From NCBI RefSeq assembly GCF_000772045.1, contig NZ_CP009754.1:7688001-7752000 (forward strand): 64,000 bases of DNA. Reading direction: 5' to 3'. The notes under the pieces are model-generated. The model had not been told where the DNA came from, searched no databases, and saw nothing but the letters and a program-made list of their open reading frames with translations. The position numbers were made by a program, and so were the translations under genes. Below, one piece after another: positions 1-11,010 of this stretch (position 1 is the stretch's first letter; each line of letters begins with the position of its first letter). The stretch is from Streptomyces sp. CCM_MD2014. GTDB taxonomy: Bacteria > Actinomycetota > Actinomycetes > Streptomycetales > Streptomycetaceae.

Positions 1-722
1 GACCACGCGGCCCAGGTACAGCACCGCGATGCGGTCCGCGAGGTAGCGCACGGTCTGGACGTCGTGCGAGATGAACACCATGCCGAGGCCGAGCCGGGCG
101 CGCAGGTCCACCAGCAGGTTGAGGATCTGGGCGCGCACCGACACGTCCAGGGCGCTGGTGGGCTCGTCCGCGACGATCAGCTCCGGCTCCAGGGCCAGCG
201 CACGGGCGATGGCCACGCGCTGGCGCTGACCGCCGGAGAGCTGGCCCGGCAGGGCGTCCAGCGTGTGACCGGGCAGCCCGACCAGGTCGAGGAGCTCCTC
301 CACCCGGCTCTCGCGCTCGGCCCGGGTACCGCGCTGGTGCACGTCCAGCGGGTCGCGCAGGATCCGGCGCACGGGCAGCCTCGGGTTCAGCGCGGTGGAG
401 GCGTCCTGGAAGACCACGCCGACCGAGGCCCCGAATCCGGTACGCCGCTCGGCGGCGCCCATCGTCCACAGGTCCCGGCCCCGGAAGTAGACGTGTCCCT
501 CGGTGGGGCGCTGAAGTCCGGTGACCACGCGGGCCAGCGTGGACTTGCCGCAGCCCGACTCTCCGACGAGCCCCAGGATCTCGCCGCGCCTGACCTCCAG
601 GGAGGCGTCGGTGAGGGCGTGCACGGCGTCCCGGCGCAGGATGCCGCCGCTGCGGGCCCGGTGCCGTACGTGGATGCGGTCGAGCCGGACGAGTGGGTCC
701 ATGGTGCTGTCCTCGGTGGCGG

Positions 723-726
<4 letters not shown>
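1..726 (-). CDS. Oligopeptide-type ABC transporter ATP-binding protein (DppF/OppF class), C-terminus off the window
   Basis: ATPase subunit of a peptide/nickel/opine-family importer; by context it energises sialic acid uptake. The 242 visible residues carry a Walker A (GESGCGKST), an ABC signature (LSGGQRQR), a Walker B (IVADEPTSALDV) and the switch-region SHD. What is missing is the C-terminal part, where this family usually has its extra oligopeptide-transport domain. The ATG at 726 overlaps the TGA of the upstream permease-ATPase gene (ATGA), so translation is probably coupled. It is the last visible gene of the leftward operon starting with the binding protein at 5339. The family call is firm; the substrate is inferred from neighbours. 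Confidence 0.93.
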
Positions 727-2716
<1,990 letters not shown>

Positions 2717-2720
<4 letters not shown>

Positions 2721-3667
2721 ACCGTCCTGATGCGCGGGTTGACGAGCAGGTAGAGCAGGTCGACGACGACGTTGACCACGAGGAAGGCGATCGCGATGGT
2801 GAGCACGGTGCCCTGCACCAGTCCGACGTCGCCCCCGTTGACGCCCTCGAGGATCAGCTTGCCCATGCCGGGCAGGTCGAAGATCGCCTCGATGACGACG
2901 GCACCGCTGAGCATGTAGCCGACCTTGACGCCGAGCACGGTCAGTGGGGTCACCAGCGCGTTGCGCAGCACCGACCGGATGATCAGGAACGGCGGCAGGC
3001 CGCTGCCCCTGGCGGTGCGCACGTAGTCGCGGTCGAGCTCGGTGACCATCGAGGTGCGGACGAGGCGGGCCAGCGACGAGGCGACCGGCAGGGCGAGGGA
3101 GAGCGCGGGCAGCGTCATGCTCTCGAGCCAGCCGGAGAACGAGTCGGCCGGGTTGACGTAGCCGCCGGTCGGGAAGAGCGGCATGTTCAGCGCGAACTGC
3201 TGGATGAGCAGCACACCGATCCAGAAGGAGGGCAGTGCGATGCCGGCCATCGACAGGACCCTGAAGACCTGGTCCGGCCAGCGGTCCCGGTAGACGGCGC
3301 TGAGCACACCGAAGACCAGCGCCAGCACCACGGCCAGCGCCAGGCCGAGCAGCGTCAGCTGGAGCGTGAGCGGGAAGGCGGTGGCGATCCGGTCGGTGAC
3401 GGGCTGACTGGGCGACATCGTGACGCCCAGGTCCCCCCGCAGCAGATCGCCCAGGAAGGCGAAGTAGCGCACGGGCAGGGGGTCGTCGAGTCCGTTGGCC
3501 TCGGCGAACGCCGCTCGCGCCTCGGGACTCGCCGACTCGCCCAGCGCGTTGTACGCGGGGTCGGTCGGCGAGAACTGGAGGACCACGAAGACCAGCAGCG
3601 CGATGCCGAGGACCATCACCGGCATCATCGCGACGCGGCGCAGCGCGAGCCGGAGAAATGCAACCAT
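2717..3667 (-). CDS. ABC transporter permease, DppB/OppB type
   Basis: A 316-residue inner-membrane permease of the binding-protein-dependent peptide family. It has an N-terminal membrane segment (residues about 13-30), a periplasmic region, then five or so further segments. The cytoplasmic coupling loop is visible as DYVRTARGSGLPPFLIIRSV, the usual DppB form. It pairs with the permease half of the next gene to form the channel. It lies 76 bases downstream of the binding-protein gene and overlaps the fused gene by four bases, so the four genes form one operon. The family is certain; the transported molecule is inferred. Confidence 0.95.
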
Positions 3668-3743
3668 CGTGAGGTTCCTAGCGATTGGGGCGGGGGCCGC
3701 CGCCCGCGGCGGCGCGGCGGCCCGACGGCGTGGGCGTGCGGGC

Positions 3744-5339
3744 TCAGCCCCGGCCGACGTCGAGGAAGGACAGCCCGGTGGTGGGCAGCGGCTTGAACCC
3801 GGTCAGCGCTCCCTCCCGCCAGGCGGTGGGCAGCTTGCGGTGCAGGATCGGGTACAGGGCGGCCTCGTCGGCGACCAGGTCGGTCACCTGGCCCCACAGC
3901 TCCTTGCGCTTGGCGTCGTCGGCCTCGGCCGCGGCCTTGTCGAGCAGCGACCTGGTCCGCTTGTAGGCGTCGCTGCCCTTCCAGCCGTAACGGTTCTCCG
4001 GCCAGAAGCCGTAGTAGAACCAGCGCAGCAGCAGGTCCGCGTCGTTGCCGAAGACGGACGGGTCGCCCGGCGCGGCCAGGGCCTCGAAGTTGCCCTGGTC
4101 GATCTCGGCGTACTGGGCGGCGGACTGCTGGATGTCCAGCTTGGCGTCGACGCCGACCGCGGCCCAGCTCTCCTTGATCAGCGGCGCGATGTCCTTGACC
4201 CAGCCGTTGTCGGTGAGCATCAGCGTGAAGGAGAGCTTGCCCGCGCCCGCCTCGGCGAGCAGTTTCCTGGCCTTGGCCGGGTCGTGCGCGTAGACCGTGG
4301 CGGCCTTGTGGTAGTCCGGGTGGGTGGCCGGGACGTACCCGGAGGCCGCCTCGGCGTTGCCCAGCAGCGCGGTGGAGATGATCTTCTCGGTGTCCAGGGC
4401 GTAGTGCAGCGCCTGGCGCACCCGCTTGTCCTTGAACCGCGGGTCGGCGCAGTTGAACATCAGGAAGAGCAGCCCGAAGGACTGGACCGACTCCACCTTG
4501 TCCTGGCCGGTGAAGCCCTTGACGTCGATGTAGGGCACGTCCTCGATGGCCTGCACGCGGCCCGACTTGAGCGCGCTGACCCGCGCGGACGGGTCGGACA
4601 TCAGCCGCCAGACCATCTTCTTCGCCTTGGCCGGGTGGGGCCCGTTGTACTTGTCGTACGCCTCCATGACGATCTTGTCCTCGCGGACCGCCGAGACGAA
4701 CTTGTACGGGCCCGAGCCCACCGGCCTGGCGTCGAAGGACTTGGCGTCGGCGCCCGCGATCTTCTTCGGCACGATCCGCACCACGGATATGCGGGAGGGG
4801 AACAGTGCGAAGGGGTACTTCAGCTTGAACTCCACCGTCGACCCGTCGACGGCCGTGACCCGGTCGATGAACGGGACGAACTGCGCCATCAGCGAGGCGT
4901 TCGCCTCGTCCAGCACGCGCTCGAAGCTGAACACCACGTCGTCCGCGGTGACCGCCGAGCCGTCGTGGAAGGTCGCCCCCTCGCGCAGGGTGGCCCGGTA
5001 GGTCGTCGCGTTGATCTTCTCGGGCATCCCGGTCGCCAGCGTCGGCCGCGCCACCAGCGTGACCGGGTCGAGGTCGACCAGCCCCTCGAAGATGTGCATG
5101 TTGGCCGCGTACGGGGTCGCGCCCGAGGTGATCATCGGGTCGAAGCCGGTGGAGAGCGGGTAGGAGATGCCTGCTTCGATGGTGTCGCCGCCACTGCCCG
5201 AGCCACCGGTGCCGTCACCGCTGGAGGCCGGGCCCCCGCAGGCCGTCAGGCCCGTGGTGACCGCGGTCGCCACACCGATGGCGCTGGTGTATCTCATGAA
5301 GGTGCGGCGATCGACGCCGGCTGCACTGCGCGCGGGCAA
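3744..5339 (-). CDS. Substrate-binding lipoprotein of a Dpp-type ABC importer (SBP family 5), probable sialic acid receptor
   Basis: A 531-residue extracellular solute-binding protein. The N-terminus has a twin-arginine signal (RRTFMRYT) followed by a hydrophobic stretch and a lipobox (LTACGG), so it is probably a Tat-exported lipoprotein anchored outside the membrane. I use the TTG at 5339 because GGAGG stands just upstream and because starting at the later Met (5297) would remove the twin arginines. The family-5 fold is recognisable from stretches such as YRATLREGATFHDGSAVTADD. It heads the leftward transport operon and is divergent from the GntR regulator. Family members bind peptides, nickel or sugars; sialic acid is inferred from the catabolic genes next door. 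Confidence 0.92.
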   Translation of the reverse strand: MPARSAAGVDRRTFMRYTSAIGVATAVTTGLTACGGPASSGDGTGGSGSGGDTIEAGISYPLSTGFDPMITSGATPYAANMHIFEGLVDLDPVTLVARPTLATGMPEKINATTYRATLREGATFHDGSAVTADDVVFSFERVLDEANASLMAQFVPFIDRVTAVDGSTVEFKLKYPFALFPSRISVVRIVPKKIAGADAKSFDARPVGSGPYKFVSAVREDKIVMEAYDKYNGPHPAKAKKMVWRLMSDPSARVSALKSGRVQAIEDVPYIDVKGFTGQDKVESVQSFGLLFLMFNCADPRFKDKRVRQALHYALDTEKIISTALLGNAEAASGYVPATHPDYHKAATVYAHDPAKARKLLAEAGAGKLSFTLMLTDNGWVKDIAPLIKESWAAVGVDAKLDIQQSAAQYAEIDQGNFEALAAPGDPSVFGNDADLLLRWFYYGFWPENRYGWKGSDAYKRTRSLLDKAAAEADDAKRKELWGQVTDLVADEAALYPILHRKLPTAWREGALTGFKPLPTTGLSFLDVGRG

Positions 5340-5412
5340 GGAGTCCTCCAGGCGGGGAACGAGAGTCGAGCAGGTGGAGGAGGCGAGTGTGGTCGGCGCC
5401 TCACCGACAGTG

Positions 5413-5435
5413 CATCAGACGTCTGATGTCTGATG
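5413..5435. promoter_or_regulatory. Palindromic operator between the transport operon and its GntR regulator
   Basis: CATCAGACGTCTGATG at 5413-5428 is a perfect 16-base palindrome, followed by a further half-site TCTGATG (5429-5435). It sits in the divergent intergenic region, 74 bases from the binding-protein start and 54 bases from the regulator start. The same sequence with one change recurs at 6374-6389 before the catabolic operon. This is the expected arrangement for a site bound by the GntR/FCD protein encoded next to it. Confidence 0.85.
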
Positions 5436-5481
5436 CTTGATAACGTGGGAACGTAGCCGGGCAAGTGAGAGGGGTCAAGAG

Positions 5482-6234
5482 GTGGCGGTGGGGCAAAGGG
5501 CGATTCGGCAGACGGTGCCGGAGCCCAAGACGGCACGACAACCGTTGCGGCAGGAGGTCGTGGACGGCATCAAGGCCTACATCCTGCGCAACGAACTGCG
5601 CCCGGGGGATCCCTTGCCGACCGAGCCCGCCCTGTGCGAGGCGCTCGGCGCGAGCCGCTCCAGCGTGCGGGAGGCGATCAGGATCCTCACCGCGCTCGAC
5701 ATCGTCGAGGTGCGGCACGGGCACGGCACCTACGTCGGCAGGCTGAGCCTGTCCGCCCTGGTGGAGAGCCTCACCTTCCGCGGCCTGCTCAGCCCCGACG
5801 ACGACTTCCAGGTCATGAGCGACCTCATCGAGGTGCGCGAGCTGTTCGAGCGCGGCATGGCCGAACGGCTGGTCTCCTCCCTGGACGAGGAGCAGATCGC
5901 CCGCCTCGACGCCCACGTCGACGAGATGCGCAGAGCCGGCGCGGGGGAGGGGCACGGGTTCGTCGAGGCGGACCGCGCCTTCCACACGCTGCTCCTCGCC
6001 CCGCTCGGCAACGACCTCATCGGCCAGCTTTCCGCGGCGTTCTGGGACGTCTACGTCATCGTCGCGCCGCACCTCGACGTGTTCACGCGCGAGCACGAGG
6101 CGGCCACCATCGCCAACCACCAGCGCATCGTGGACGCCGTGCGCGAGCGCGACCCGGCCGAGTTCGCGGCGGCCCTCGCCGAGCACTACGCGCCGGTGCG
6201 CCGGCGGATCGAAGAGGCCCGCGCCCGGCGCTGA
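5482..6234 (+). CDS. GntR/FCD-family transcriptional regulator, probable repressor of the sialic acid locus
   Basis: A 250-residue regulator. Residues about 20-90 form the winged helix (LPTEPALCEALGASRSSVRE is the recognition region), and about 110-240 an FCD ligand domain with the acidic and histidine metal/ligand positions (FVEADRAFH, NHQRIVDAV). I place the start at GTG 5482, eight bases after GAGAGGGG; an upstream in-frame TTG at 5437 lies in the operator region. The FadR/NanR type of GntR protein commonly controls sugar-acid and sialic acid genes. Palindromes matching each other occur in front of this gene's divergent region and in front of the nan operon. The inducer is not visible from sequence. 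Confidence 0.9.
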   Translation: MAVGQRAIRQTVPEPKTARQPLRQEVVDGIKAYILRNELRPGDPLPTEPALCEALGASRSSVREAIRILTALDIVEVRHGHGTYVGRLSLSALVESLTFRGLLSPDDDFQVMSDLIEVRELFERGMAERLVSSLDEEQIARLDAHVDEMRRAGAGEGHGFVEADRAFHTLLLAPLGNDLIGQLSAAFWDVYVIVAPHLDVFTREHEAATIANHQRIVDAVRERDPAEFAAALAEHYAPVRRRIEEARARR

Positions 6235-6254
6235 CCGGCTCGTGCGGACGACAG

Positions 6255-6282
6255 GGCGCCCCCCGCCGGGGGCGCCTTCTTC
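6255..6282 (+). terminator. Rho-independent terminator after the GntR gene
   Basis: GGCGCCCCC (6255-6263) and GGGGGCGCC (6268-6276) form a nine-base-pair stem with a CGCC loop, followed by TTCTTC. It starts 20 bases after the GntR stop and separates that gene from the nan operon promoter. Confidence 0.85.
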
Positions 6283-6330
6283 ATGCCCGGCGCCGGCCGG
6301 GTCCGCCGCACGGCCGGGGAGCGGGGGCAC

Positions 6331-6392
6331 TTGACGGTCGTCGCGGGGATCTCTAGTGTCCTCGATCAGCAGACATCAGACGTCTGCTGATC
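6331..6392 (+). promoter_or_regulatory. Promoter and overlapping operator of the nan catabolic operon
   Basis: TTGACG (6331-6336) and TAGTGT (6354-6359) are separated by 17 bases, a good sigma-70-type (HrdB) promoter. Directly downstream, GATCAGCAGAC (6364-6374) and GTCTGCTGATC (6382-6392) form an 11-base inverted repeat with a seven-base centre. Its core at 6374-6389 matches the palindrome at 5413 in 15 of 16 bases. The operator covers about +1 to +26, where a bound repressor would block transcription. Confidence 0.85.
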
Positions 6393-6486
6393 GGGAGCGA
6401 TCGCTCCGCACCCGGATCCGGCACCGCCGGCCCGCCCGTTCCTTTGCGCTGCGCCGCGCGCACGCCTCACCCACCGGGGCCCCTCC

Positions 6487-7509
6487 ATGCCACTGACGGA
6501 CCTCACCCTCGCCCAGTGCCTGGCACTGCGGCCCGACCTCGAAGAACCCGCCGACCTCGACGCCTTCTGGGAGCAGACCCTCCGCGAAGCCCGTCAGGCC
6601 GGCGACGTGCCCGGCTTCACGCCGGTGGACACCGGCCTGACGGAGGTGTCCACCTACGACGTCACGGTGCCCGGCTTCGCCGGCGAGCCCGTCCGCGGCT
6701 GGCTGCACCTGCCCGCCCGGGCGAGCGGGCCGCTCGGCTGCGTGGTGGAGTTCCTCGGCTACGGCCGCGGCCGCGGTCTGCCGCACGAGCAGGTGCTCTG
6801 GGCCAACGCCGGCCACGCGCACCTCGTCATGGACACCCGCGGCCAGGGCTGGTCCACCGCGGGCGGCGACACCCCCGACACCGCCGCCCTGAACGGCACC
6901 GTTCCCGGCTTCCTCACCCGCGGCGTCGAGAGCCCCCACGACCACTACTACCGCAGGGTGTTCACGGACGCCGTGCGCTTCGTCGACGCCGCCCGCGCGC
7001 ACCCGGCCGTGGACCCGGACCGGGTCGTCGTGACCGGCGTCAGCCAGGGCGGCGGCATCGCCCTCGCGGTGGCCGGGCTGGTCCCGGGCCTGGCCGGGGT
7101 GATGCCCGACGTCCCCTTCCTCTGCGACATCCGGCGCGGTGCCACGATCGCGGCCCGGCCGCCCTACACCGAGATAGCCGAGTACCTGCGCCTGCACCGC
7201 GAGCGCACCGCGACCGTCTTCGCCACCCTGTCCTACGTCGACGCCGCCCTGCTGGCCGCGCGCGCCACCGCCCCCTCGCTCTTCTCCATCGCGATGATGG
7301 ACGAGATCTGCCCGCCCTCGACGAGCTTCGCGGCCTTCCACCGCTACGGCGGCCCCAAGGACCTGCGCGTCTACGAGTTCAACGGCCACGAAGGCGGCGG
7401 TGGCCACCACCGCCGCGTCCAACTCGACTGGGTGCGCGAACTGCTCACCGCACCCCGCCCCCAGACCCCCACCACCGTCTCCGTCCTGCACGACCCCCAA
7501 CTCGCCTGA
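6487..7509 (+). CDS. CE7-family carbohydrate esterase (acetyl xylan esterase/cephalosporin-C deacetylase type)
   Basis: A 340-residue alpha/beta hydrolase with the CE7 hallmarks: an RGQGWS motif, the nucleophile elbow GVSQGG, and a C-terminal His in a Gly-rich NGHEGGG stretch. The normal role of the family is removal of acetyl groups from sugars; it has no signal peptide, so it acts in the cytoplasm. It is the first gene behind the nan promoter and precedes the sialidase by 26 bases, so it may deacetylate imported O-acetylated sialic acids. That substrate is an inference. A paralogue at 24528-25496 lacks this context. No clear ribosome-binding site precedes the ATG. Confidence 0.88.
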   Translation: MPLTDLTLAQCLALRPDLEEPADLDAFWEQTLREARQAGDVPGFTPVDTGLTEVSTYDVTVPGFAGEPVRGWLHLPARASGPLGCVVEFLGYGRGRGLPHEQVLWANAGHAHLVMDTRGQGWSTAGGDTPDTAALNGTVPGFLTRGVESPHDHYYRRVFTDAVRFVDAARAHPAVDPDRVVVTGVSQGGGIALAVAGLVPGLAGVMPDVPFLCDIRRGATIAARPPYTEIAEYLRLHRERTATVFATLSYVDAALLAARATAPSLFSIAMMDEICPPSTSFAAFHRYGGPKDLRVYEFNGHEGGGGHHRRVQLDWVRELLTAPRPQTPTTVSVLHDPQLA

Positions 7510-7535
7510 CCCCTCACCCGAGAAGAGGCCTGTTC

Positions 7536-9020
7536 ATGCAGCGAAGAGTCACTCTGGCCGTCGGCACCGCCGCCCTGGCCGTCCTGGGCGCCACCGTCCC
7601 CGCCGCCCACGGCGCCGACTCCCCCCGCAAGGCCGCCGCGGCCGCCGGAACCCTCACCTCGCAGGACCTCGCCACCGCCGGCACCGGCTCCCCCTACTAC
7701 CGCATCCCCGCCCTGACCCGGACCACCAAGGGCACCCTCATCGCCGCCTACGACGCGCGCCCCACCCTCGGCGACCTGCCGAGCAACATCGGCGTCGTCC
7801 TCAGGCGCAGCACCGACGGCGGCACCACCTGGCAGGCCCAGCAGGTCGTCCGCAAGGACGCCGCCCCCAAGGGCTACGGCGACCCCAGCCTCCTCGTCGA
7901 CCGCGAGACCGGCCGCATCTTCCTCTTCTACGCGGCCTCCGTGAACCAGGGCTTCTTCGGCTCGGCCACCGGAAACGACGAGAGCGACCCCAACGTCCTC
8001 CAGGCCGACTACAGCTACTCCGACGACGACGGGCTCACCTGGAAGCACGAGCGGATCACCGCCGACATCAAGGACCCCTCCTGGGCCGGCATGTTCGCCT
8101 CCTCCGGCGAGGGCATCCAGCTGCGCCACGGCAGGTACAAGGGCCGGCTCGTCCAGCAGTACGCCATCCGCAAGGACGGCGCCAACTACGCGGTGAGCGC
8201 CTACAGCGACGACCACGGCGCCACCTGGAGGATGGGCACCCCCGTCGGCCCCGGCGGAGACGAGAACAAGACCGTCGAGCTGTCCGACGGCCGCATCATG
8301 CTCAACAACCGCTCCAAGCCGTACCGCACGGTCGCCTACTCCACCGACGGCGGCGTCACCTACACCCCCTTCCAGCAGGACACCGAGCTGCCGGACCCGG
8401 CCAACAACGGCTCCGTCACCCGCTTCGCGCCGGACGTGGACGCCTCGCACCCCCGCGCCTCGTGGCTCGTGTTCAGCAACACCGCGACGACCGACAGCCG
8501 CAGCAACCTCACCGTCCGCCTGTCCTGCGACAACGGACAGACCTGGCCGGTGCGCAAGACCGTCGAGTCCGGCGCCGCCGCCTACTCGACCCTCACCCCG
8601 CTCGGCGACGGCACGGGACCCAACCCGGGCATGGGCCTGCTGTGGGAGCGGGGCAACGTCGACCACATCACCTACTCCTCCTTCGACCTCCAGTGGCTCG
8701 GCGGGGTCTGCGCGCCGGTCACCGTCACCCCGCCCGCCTCCCTGCCCGCGGGACGGACCACCAGCGTCACCGTCCGCGTCGTCAGCCAGAACGACGTCCG
8801 GCTCCCCGCCGGCCGGGTCTGGCTCGACCTGCCGGACGGCTGGAGCGCCCCGGCGGTCGACGTGCCCGCGCTCGACCCCGGCCAGGGCGCCGACATGAAG
8901 ATCCCCGTCACGGTCCCCGCGAACGCCACCGCGGGCGACGTGCGGACGACCGCGACCTACGAGGTCCGCGGTCGCCAGCACTCCTACGGCGACACGACGT
9001 TCACCGTCACCCAGCCGTAG
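7536..9020 (+). CDS. nanH: Secreted sialidase (exo-alpha-sialidase, GH33)
   Basis: A 494-residue secreted neuraminidase that releases terminal sialic acid from glycoconjugates. It has a Sec signal (MQRRVTLAVG... through AHGA), the sialidase YRIP motif (residues 55-58), and Asp-boxes at 92-99 (STDGGTTW), 162-169 (SDDDGLTW) and 224-231 (SDDHGATW), plus two weaker ones. A C-terminal beta-sandwich resembling NPCBM-associated NEW3 domains covers about 395-494. ATG 7536 follows GAGAAGAGG. The reading frame is open upstream to 6444, but that extension overlaps the esterase and lacks a signal peptide, so I reject it. It supplies the substrate for the adjacent transporter and lyase. Confidence 0.93.
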   Translation: MQRRVTLAVGTAALAVLGATVPAAHGADSPRKAAAAAGTLTSQDLATAGTGSPYYRIPALTRTTKGTLIAAYDARPTLGDLPSNIGVVLRRSTDGGTTWQAQQVVRKDAAPKGYGDPSLLVDRETGRIFLFYAASVNQGFFGSATGNDESDPNVLQADYSYSDDDGLTWKHERITADIKDPSWAGMFASSGEGIQLRHGRYKGRLVQQYAIRKDGANYAVSAYSDDHGATWRMGTPVGPGGDENKTVELSDGRIMLNNRSKPYRTVAYSTDGGVTYTPFQQDTELPDPANNGSVTRFAPDVDASHPRASWLVFSNTATTDSRSNLTVRLSCDNGQTWPVRKTVESGAAAYSTLTPLGDGTGPNPGMGLLWERGNVDHITYSSFDLQWLGGVCAPVTVTPPASLPAGRTTSVTVRVVSQNDVRLPAGRVWLDLPDGWSAPAVDVPALDPGQGADMKIPVTVPANATAGDVRTTATYEVRGRQHSYGDTTFTVTQP

Positions 9021-9109
9021 CCGGCCACGGGCCGCCCGGCGCCGGCATCCCGGCGCCCGGCGGCCCGTTCCACCCCGTACCACCACTCGCACAGCCCAGG
9101 AGAAACACC

Positions 9110-10069
9110 ATGTCCTCGTCCCAGCCCCTGAGCGGCGTCGTGCCGCCCGTCTGCACTCCGCTGGACGCGTCGGGCGAAGTCGACACCGCCTCGCTCGCCC
9201 GGCTCATCGAGCACCTCGTCGGCGGGGGAGTGCACGGGCTGTTCGCCCTGGGCTCCAGCAGCGAGGTCGCCTTCCTCACCGACCGGCAGCGGGCCGCCGC
9301 CCTCGACACGGTCGTCGAGACGGTCGCCGGCCGCGTCCCGGTCCTCGCCGGAGTCATCGACATGACCACCCCCCGGGTGCTCGTCCACGCCGAGGCCGCC
9401 CGCATGGCCGGCGCCGACGCCCTGGTGGCCACCGCCCCCTTCTACGCCCGCACCCACCCGCGCGAGATCGCCGCCCACTTCCGCGCCATCCGCTCCGCCG
9501 TCGACCTGCCCCTGTACGCCTACGACCTCCCCGTCTCCGTGCACAGCAAGCTCTCCGCCGCCCTGGTGCGCGAACTCGCCGAGGACGGCACGCTGGCCGG
9601 CCTCAAGGACAGCAGCGGCGACGAGGGCGGTCTGCGCCGCCTCATGGTCGAACTCGGCGGACGCCACGGCCGCGCCGACGGCCCCGCCCCCTCCTTCAGC
9701 ATCCTCACCGGTTCCGAACTGACCGTGGACGCCGCCCTGCTGGCCGGCGCCGACGGAGTGGTCCCGGGCCTCGGCAACGTGGACCCGGCCGGCTACGTCC
9801 GTCTCTACGACGCCGTGCGCGGCGGGGACCTGGACCGTGCCGTCAAGGAACAGGAGCGGCTCGTCGAGCTGTTCGGGCTGGTCGATGCGGGCCCGGAGGG
9901 AGAGATGGGCCGCAACTCCTCGGCCATCGGCGCCTTCAAGCACGCCCTGCGCCTGCTCGGCGTGTTCGCACACGGCACCACCGCCGCGCCGCAGATCCAG
10001 CTGGGCGAGGACGCCGTCGCCCACGTCGAGCGGCACCTGCGCGGCGCCGGGCTGCTGCCGGTCCGATGA
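9110..10069 (+). CDS. nanA: N-acetylneuraminate lyase-type aldolase (DapA/NanA family)
   Basis: A 319-residue TIM-barrel class I aldolase. It would split N-acetylneuraminate into N-acetylmannosamine and pyruvate. The Schiff-base lysine is K166 (GLKDSSG) and the catalytic tyrosine Y138 (YDLP). The pyruvate-carboxylate loop, usually GSTGE in lyases and GTTGE in dihydrodipicolinate synthases, reads GSSSE here (48-52). ATG 9110 follows AGGAGA. The stop overlaps the kinase start (ATGA). The family is certain; the sialic acid role rests on the neighbouring sialidase, kinase and epimerase. Confidence 0.88.
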   Translation: MSSSQPLSGVVPPVCTPLDASGEVDTASLARLIEHLVGGGVHGLFALGSSSEVAFLTDRQRAAALDTVVETVAGRVPVLAGVIDMTTPRVLVHAEAARMAGADALVATAPFYARTHPREIAAHFRAIRSAVDLPLYAYDLPVSVHSKLSAALVRELAEDGTLAGLKDSSGDEGGLRRLMVELGGRHGRADGPAPSFSILTGSELTVDAALLAGADGVVPGLGNVDPAGYVRLYDAVRGGDLDRAVKEQERLVELFGLVDAGPEGEMGRNSSAIGAFKHALRLLGVFAHGTTAAPQIQLGEDAVAHVERHLRGAGLLPVR

Positions 10070-11010
10070 CCGGGCGACACCTCGGCGCACCGGTCATCGG
10101 CCTCGACCTGGGCGGCACCAAGATCGCCGCCGCCCTGGTCGGCCCCGGCGGCACCGTCCTGGCCCGGCACACCCTGCCCACCCCGGCGGCGCAGGGCGCC
10201 GAGGCGGTGCTGGACGCCCTGGCCGTCGCCGCCCGCGCGGTACGGGCCGACGGCGCCACCGCGATCGGCGTCGCGGCGGCCGGCGTGATCGACCCCGTCA
10301 CCGGGACCGTCACCAGCGCCACCGACACGATCCGCGGCTGGGCCGGCACCGCCTTGGCCGCCGGCCTCGCCGCCCGTACCAGCCTCCCGGTGGCCTGCGA
10401 CAACGACGTACGCGCCGCCGCCACGACGGAACTGGACGACCCCGACGACACCACCCTCCTCTACGCCGCTGTAGGCACCGGTGTAGGCGGCGCCGTCGCG
10501 GCGGCCGGTCGCATGCTGCACGGCGCCGCCGGAATCGCCGGACACCTCGGGCACCTGCCCAGCCCGGAGGCCGACGGACTGCCCTGCACCTGCGGAGCCA
10601 CCGGCCACCTGGAGGCCATCGCGGCGGGCCCCGCCATCACCGCCCACTGCGCACGGCTCGGCGGGCCGCCGGCCGACCGCCTCCAGACCGTCGCCGCACG
10701 CGCTGCCGAGGGCGACCCGCACGCGACCGCGGCCATCACGCTCGGCGCCCGTGCGACGGGCCGCGCCCTGGGCGGCCTCGCCAACGCGCTCGGCCCGCAC
10801 CGCGTCGTCGTGGCCGGCGGCGTACCCCGCATCGGCCCCCTCTACTGGGACGCCCTGTGCGCGGCCTTCACCGCCGAACTCATGCCCCCGCTGCGCGACC
10901 TGCGCCCGTGCCCGCCGCGGGGCGGCGCCGACGCCGCGGTCCTCGGGGCGGCCGCGCTGCCCCGCACCCTGCCCCTGCACCACCCCCACACCACCGGAGC
11001 ACCGTCATGA
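10066..11010 (+). CDS. nanK: ROK-family sugar kinase, probable N-acetylmannosamine kinase
   Basis: A 314-residue ROK kinase. The N-terminal phosphate loop DLGGTK (residues 14-19) and the central Gly-rich AVGTGVGGAV are clear. The ROK zinc motif normally reads CxCGxxGCxE; here it is CTCGATGHLE, with histidine in place of the third cysteine. In the pathway it would phosphorylate ManNAc to ManNAc-6-P. It overlaps NanA by four bases and NanE by four bases (both ATGA), which implies coupled translation and roughly equal output. Other ROK kinases act on glucose or GlcNAc; context favours ManNAc. Confidence 0.88.
   Translation: MTGRHLGAPVIGLDLGGTKIAAALVGPGGTVLARHTLPTPAAQGAEAVLDALAVAARAVRADGATAIGVAAAGVIDPVTGTVTSATDTIRGWAGTALAAGLAARTSLPVACDNDVRAAATTELDDPDDTTLLYAAVGTGVGGAVAAAGRMLHGAAGIAGHLGHLPSPEADGLPCTCGATGHLEAIAAGPAITAHCARLGGPPADRLQTVAARAAEGDPHATAAITLGARATGRALGGLANALGPHRVVVAGGVPRIGPLYWDALCAAFTAELMPPLRDLRPCPPRGGADAAVLGAAALPRTLPLHHPHTTGAPS

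Noticed and set aside
6444..7535. N-terminal extension of the sialidase by 364 residues
   Set aside because: It overlaps the CE7 esterase in another frame and is proline/arginine-rich; the real start at 7536 has a ribosome site and a signal peptide.
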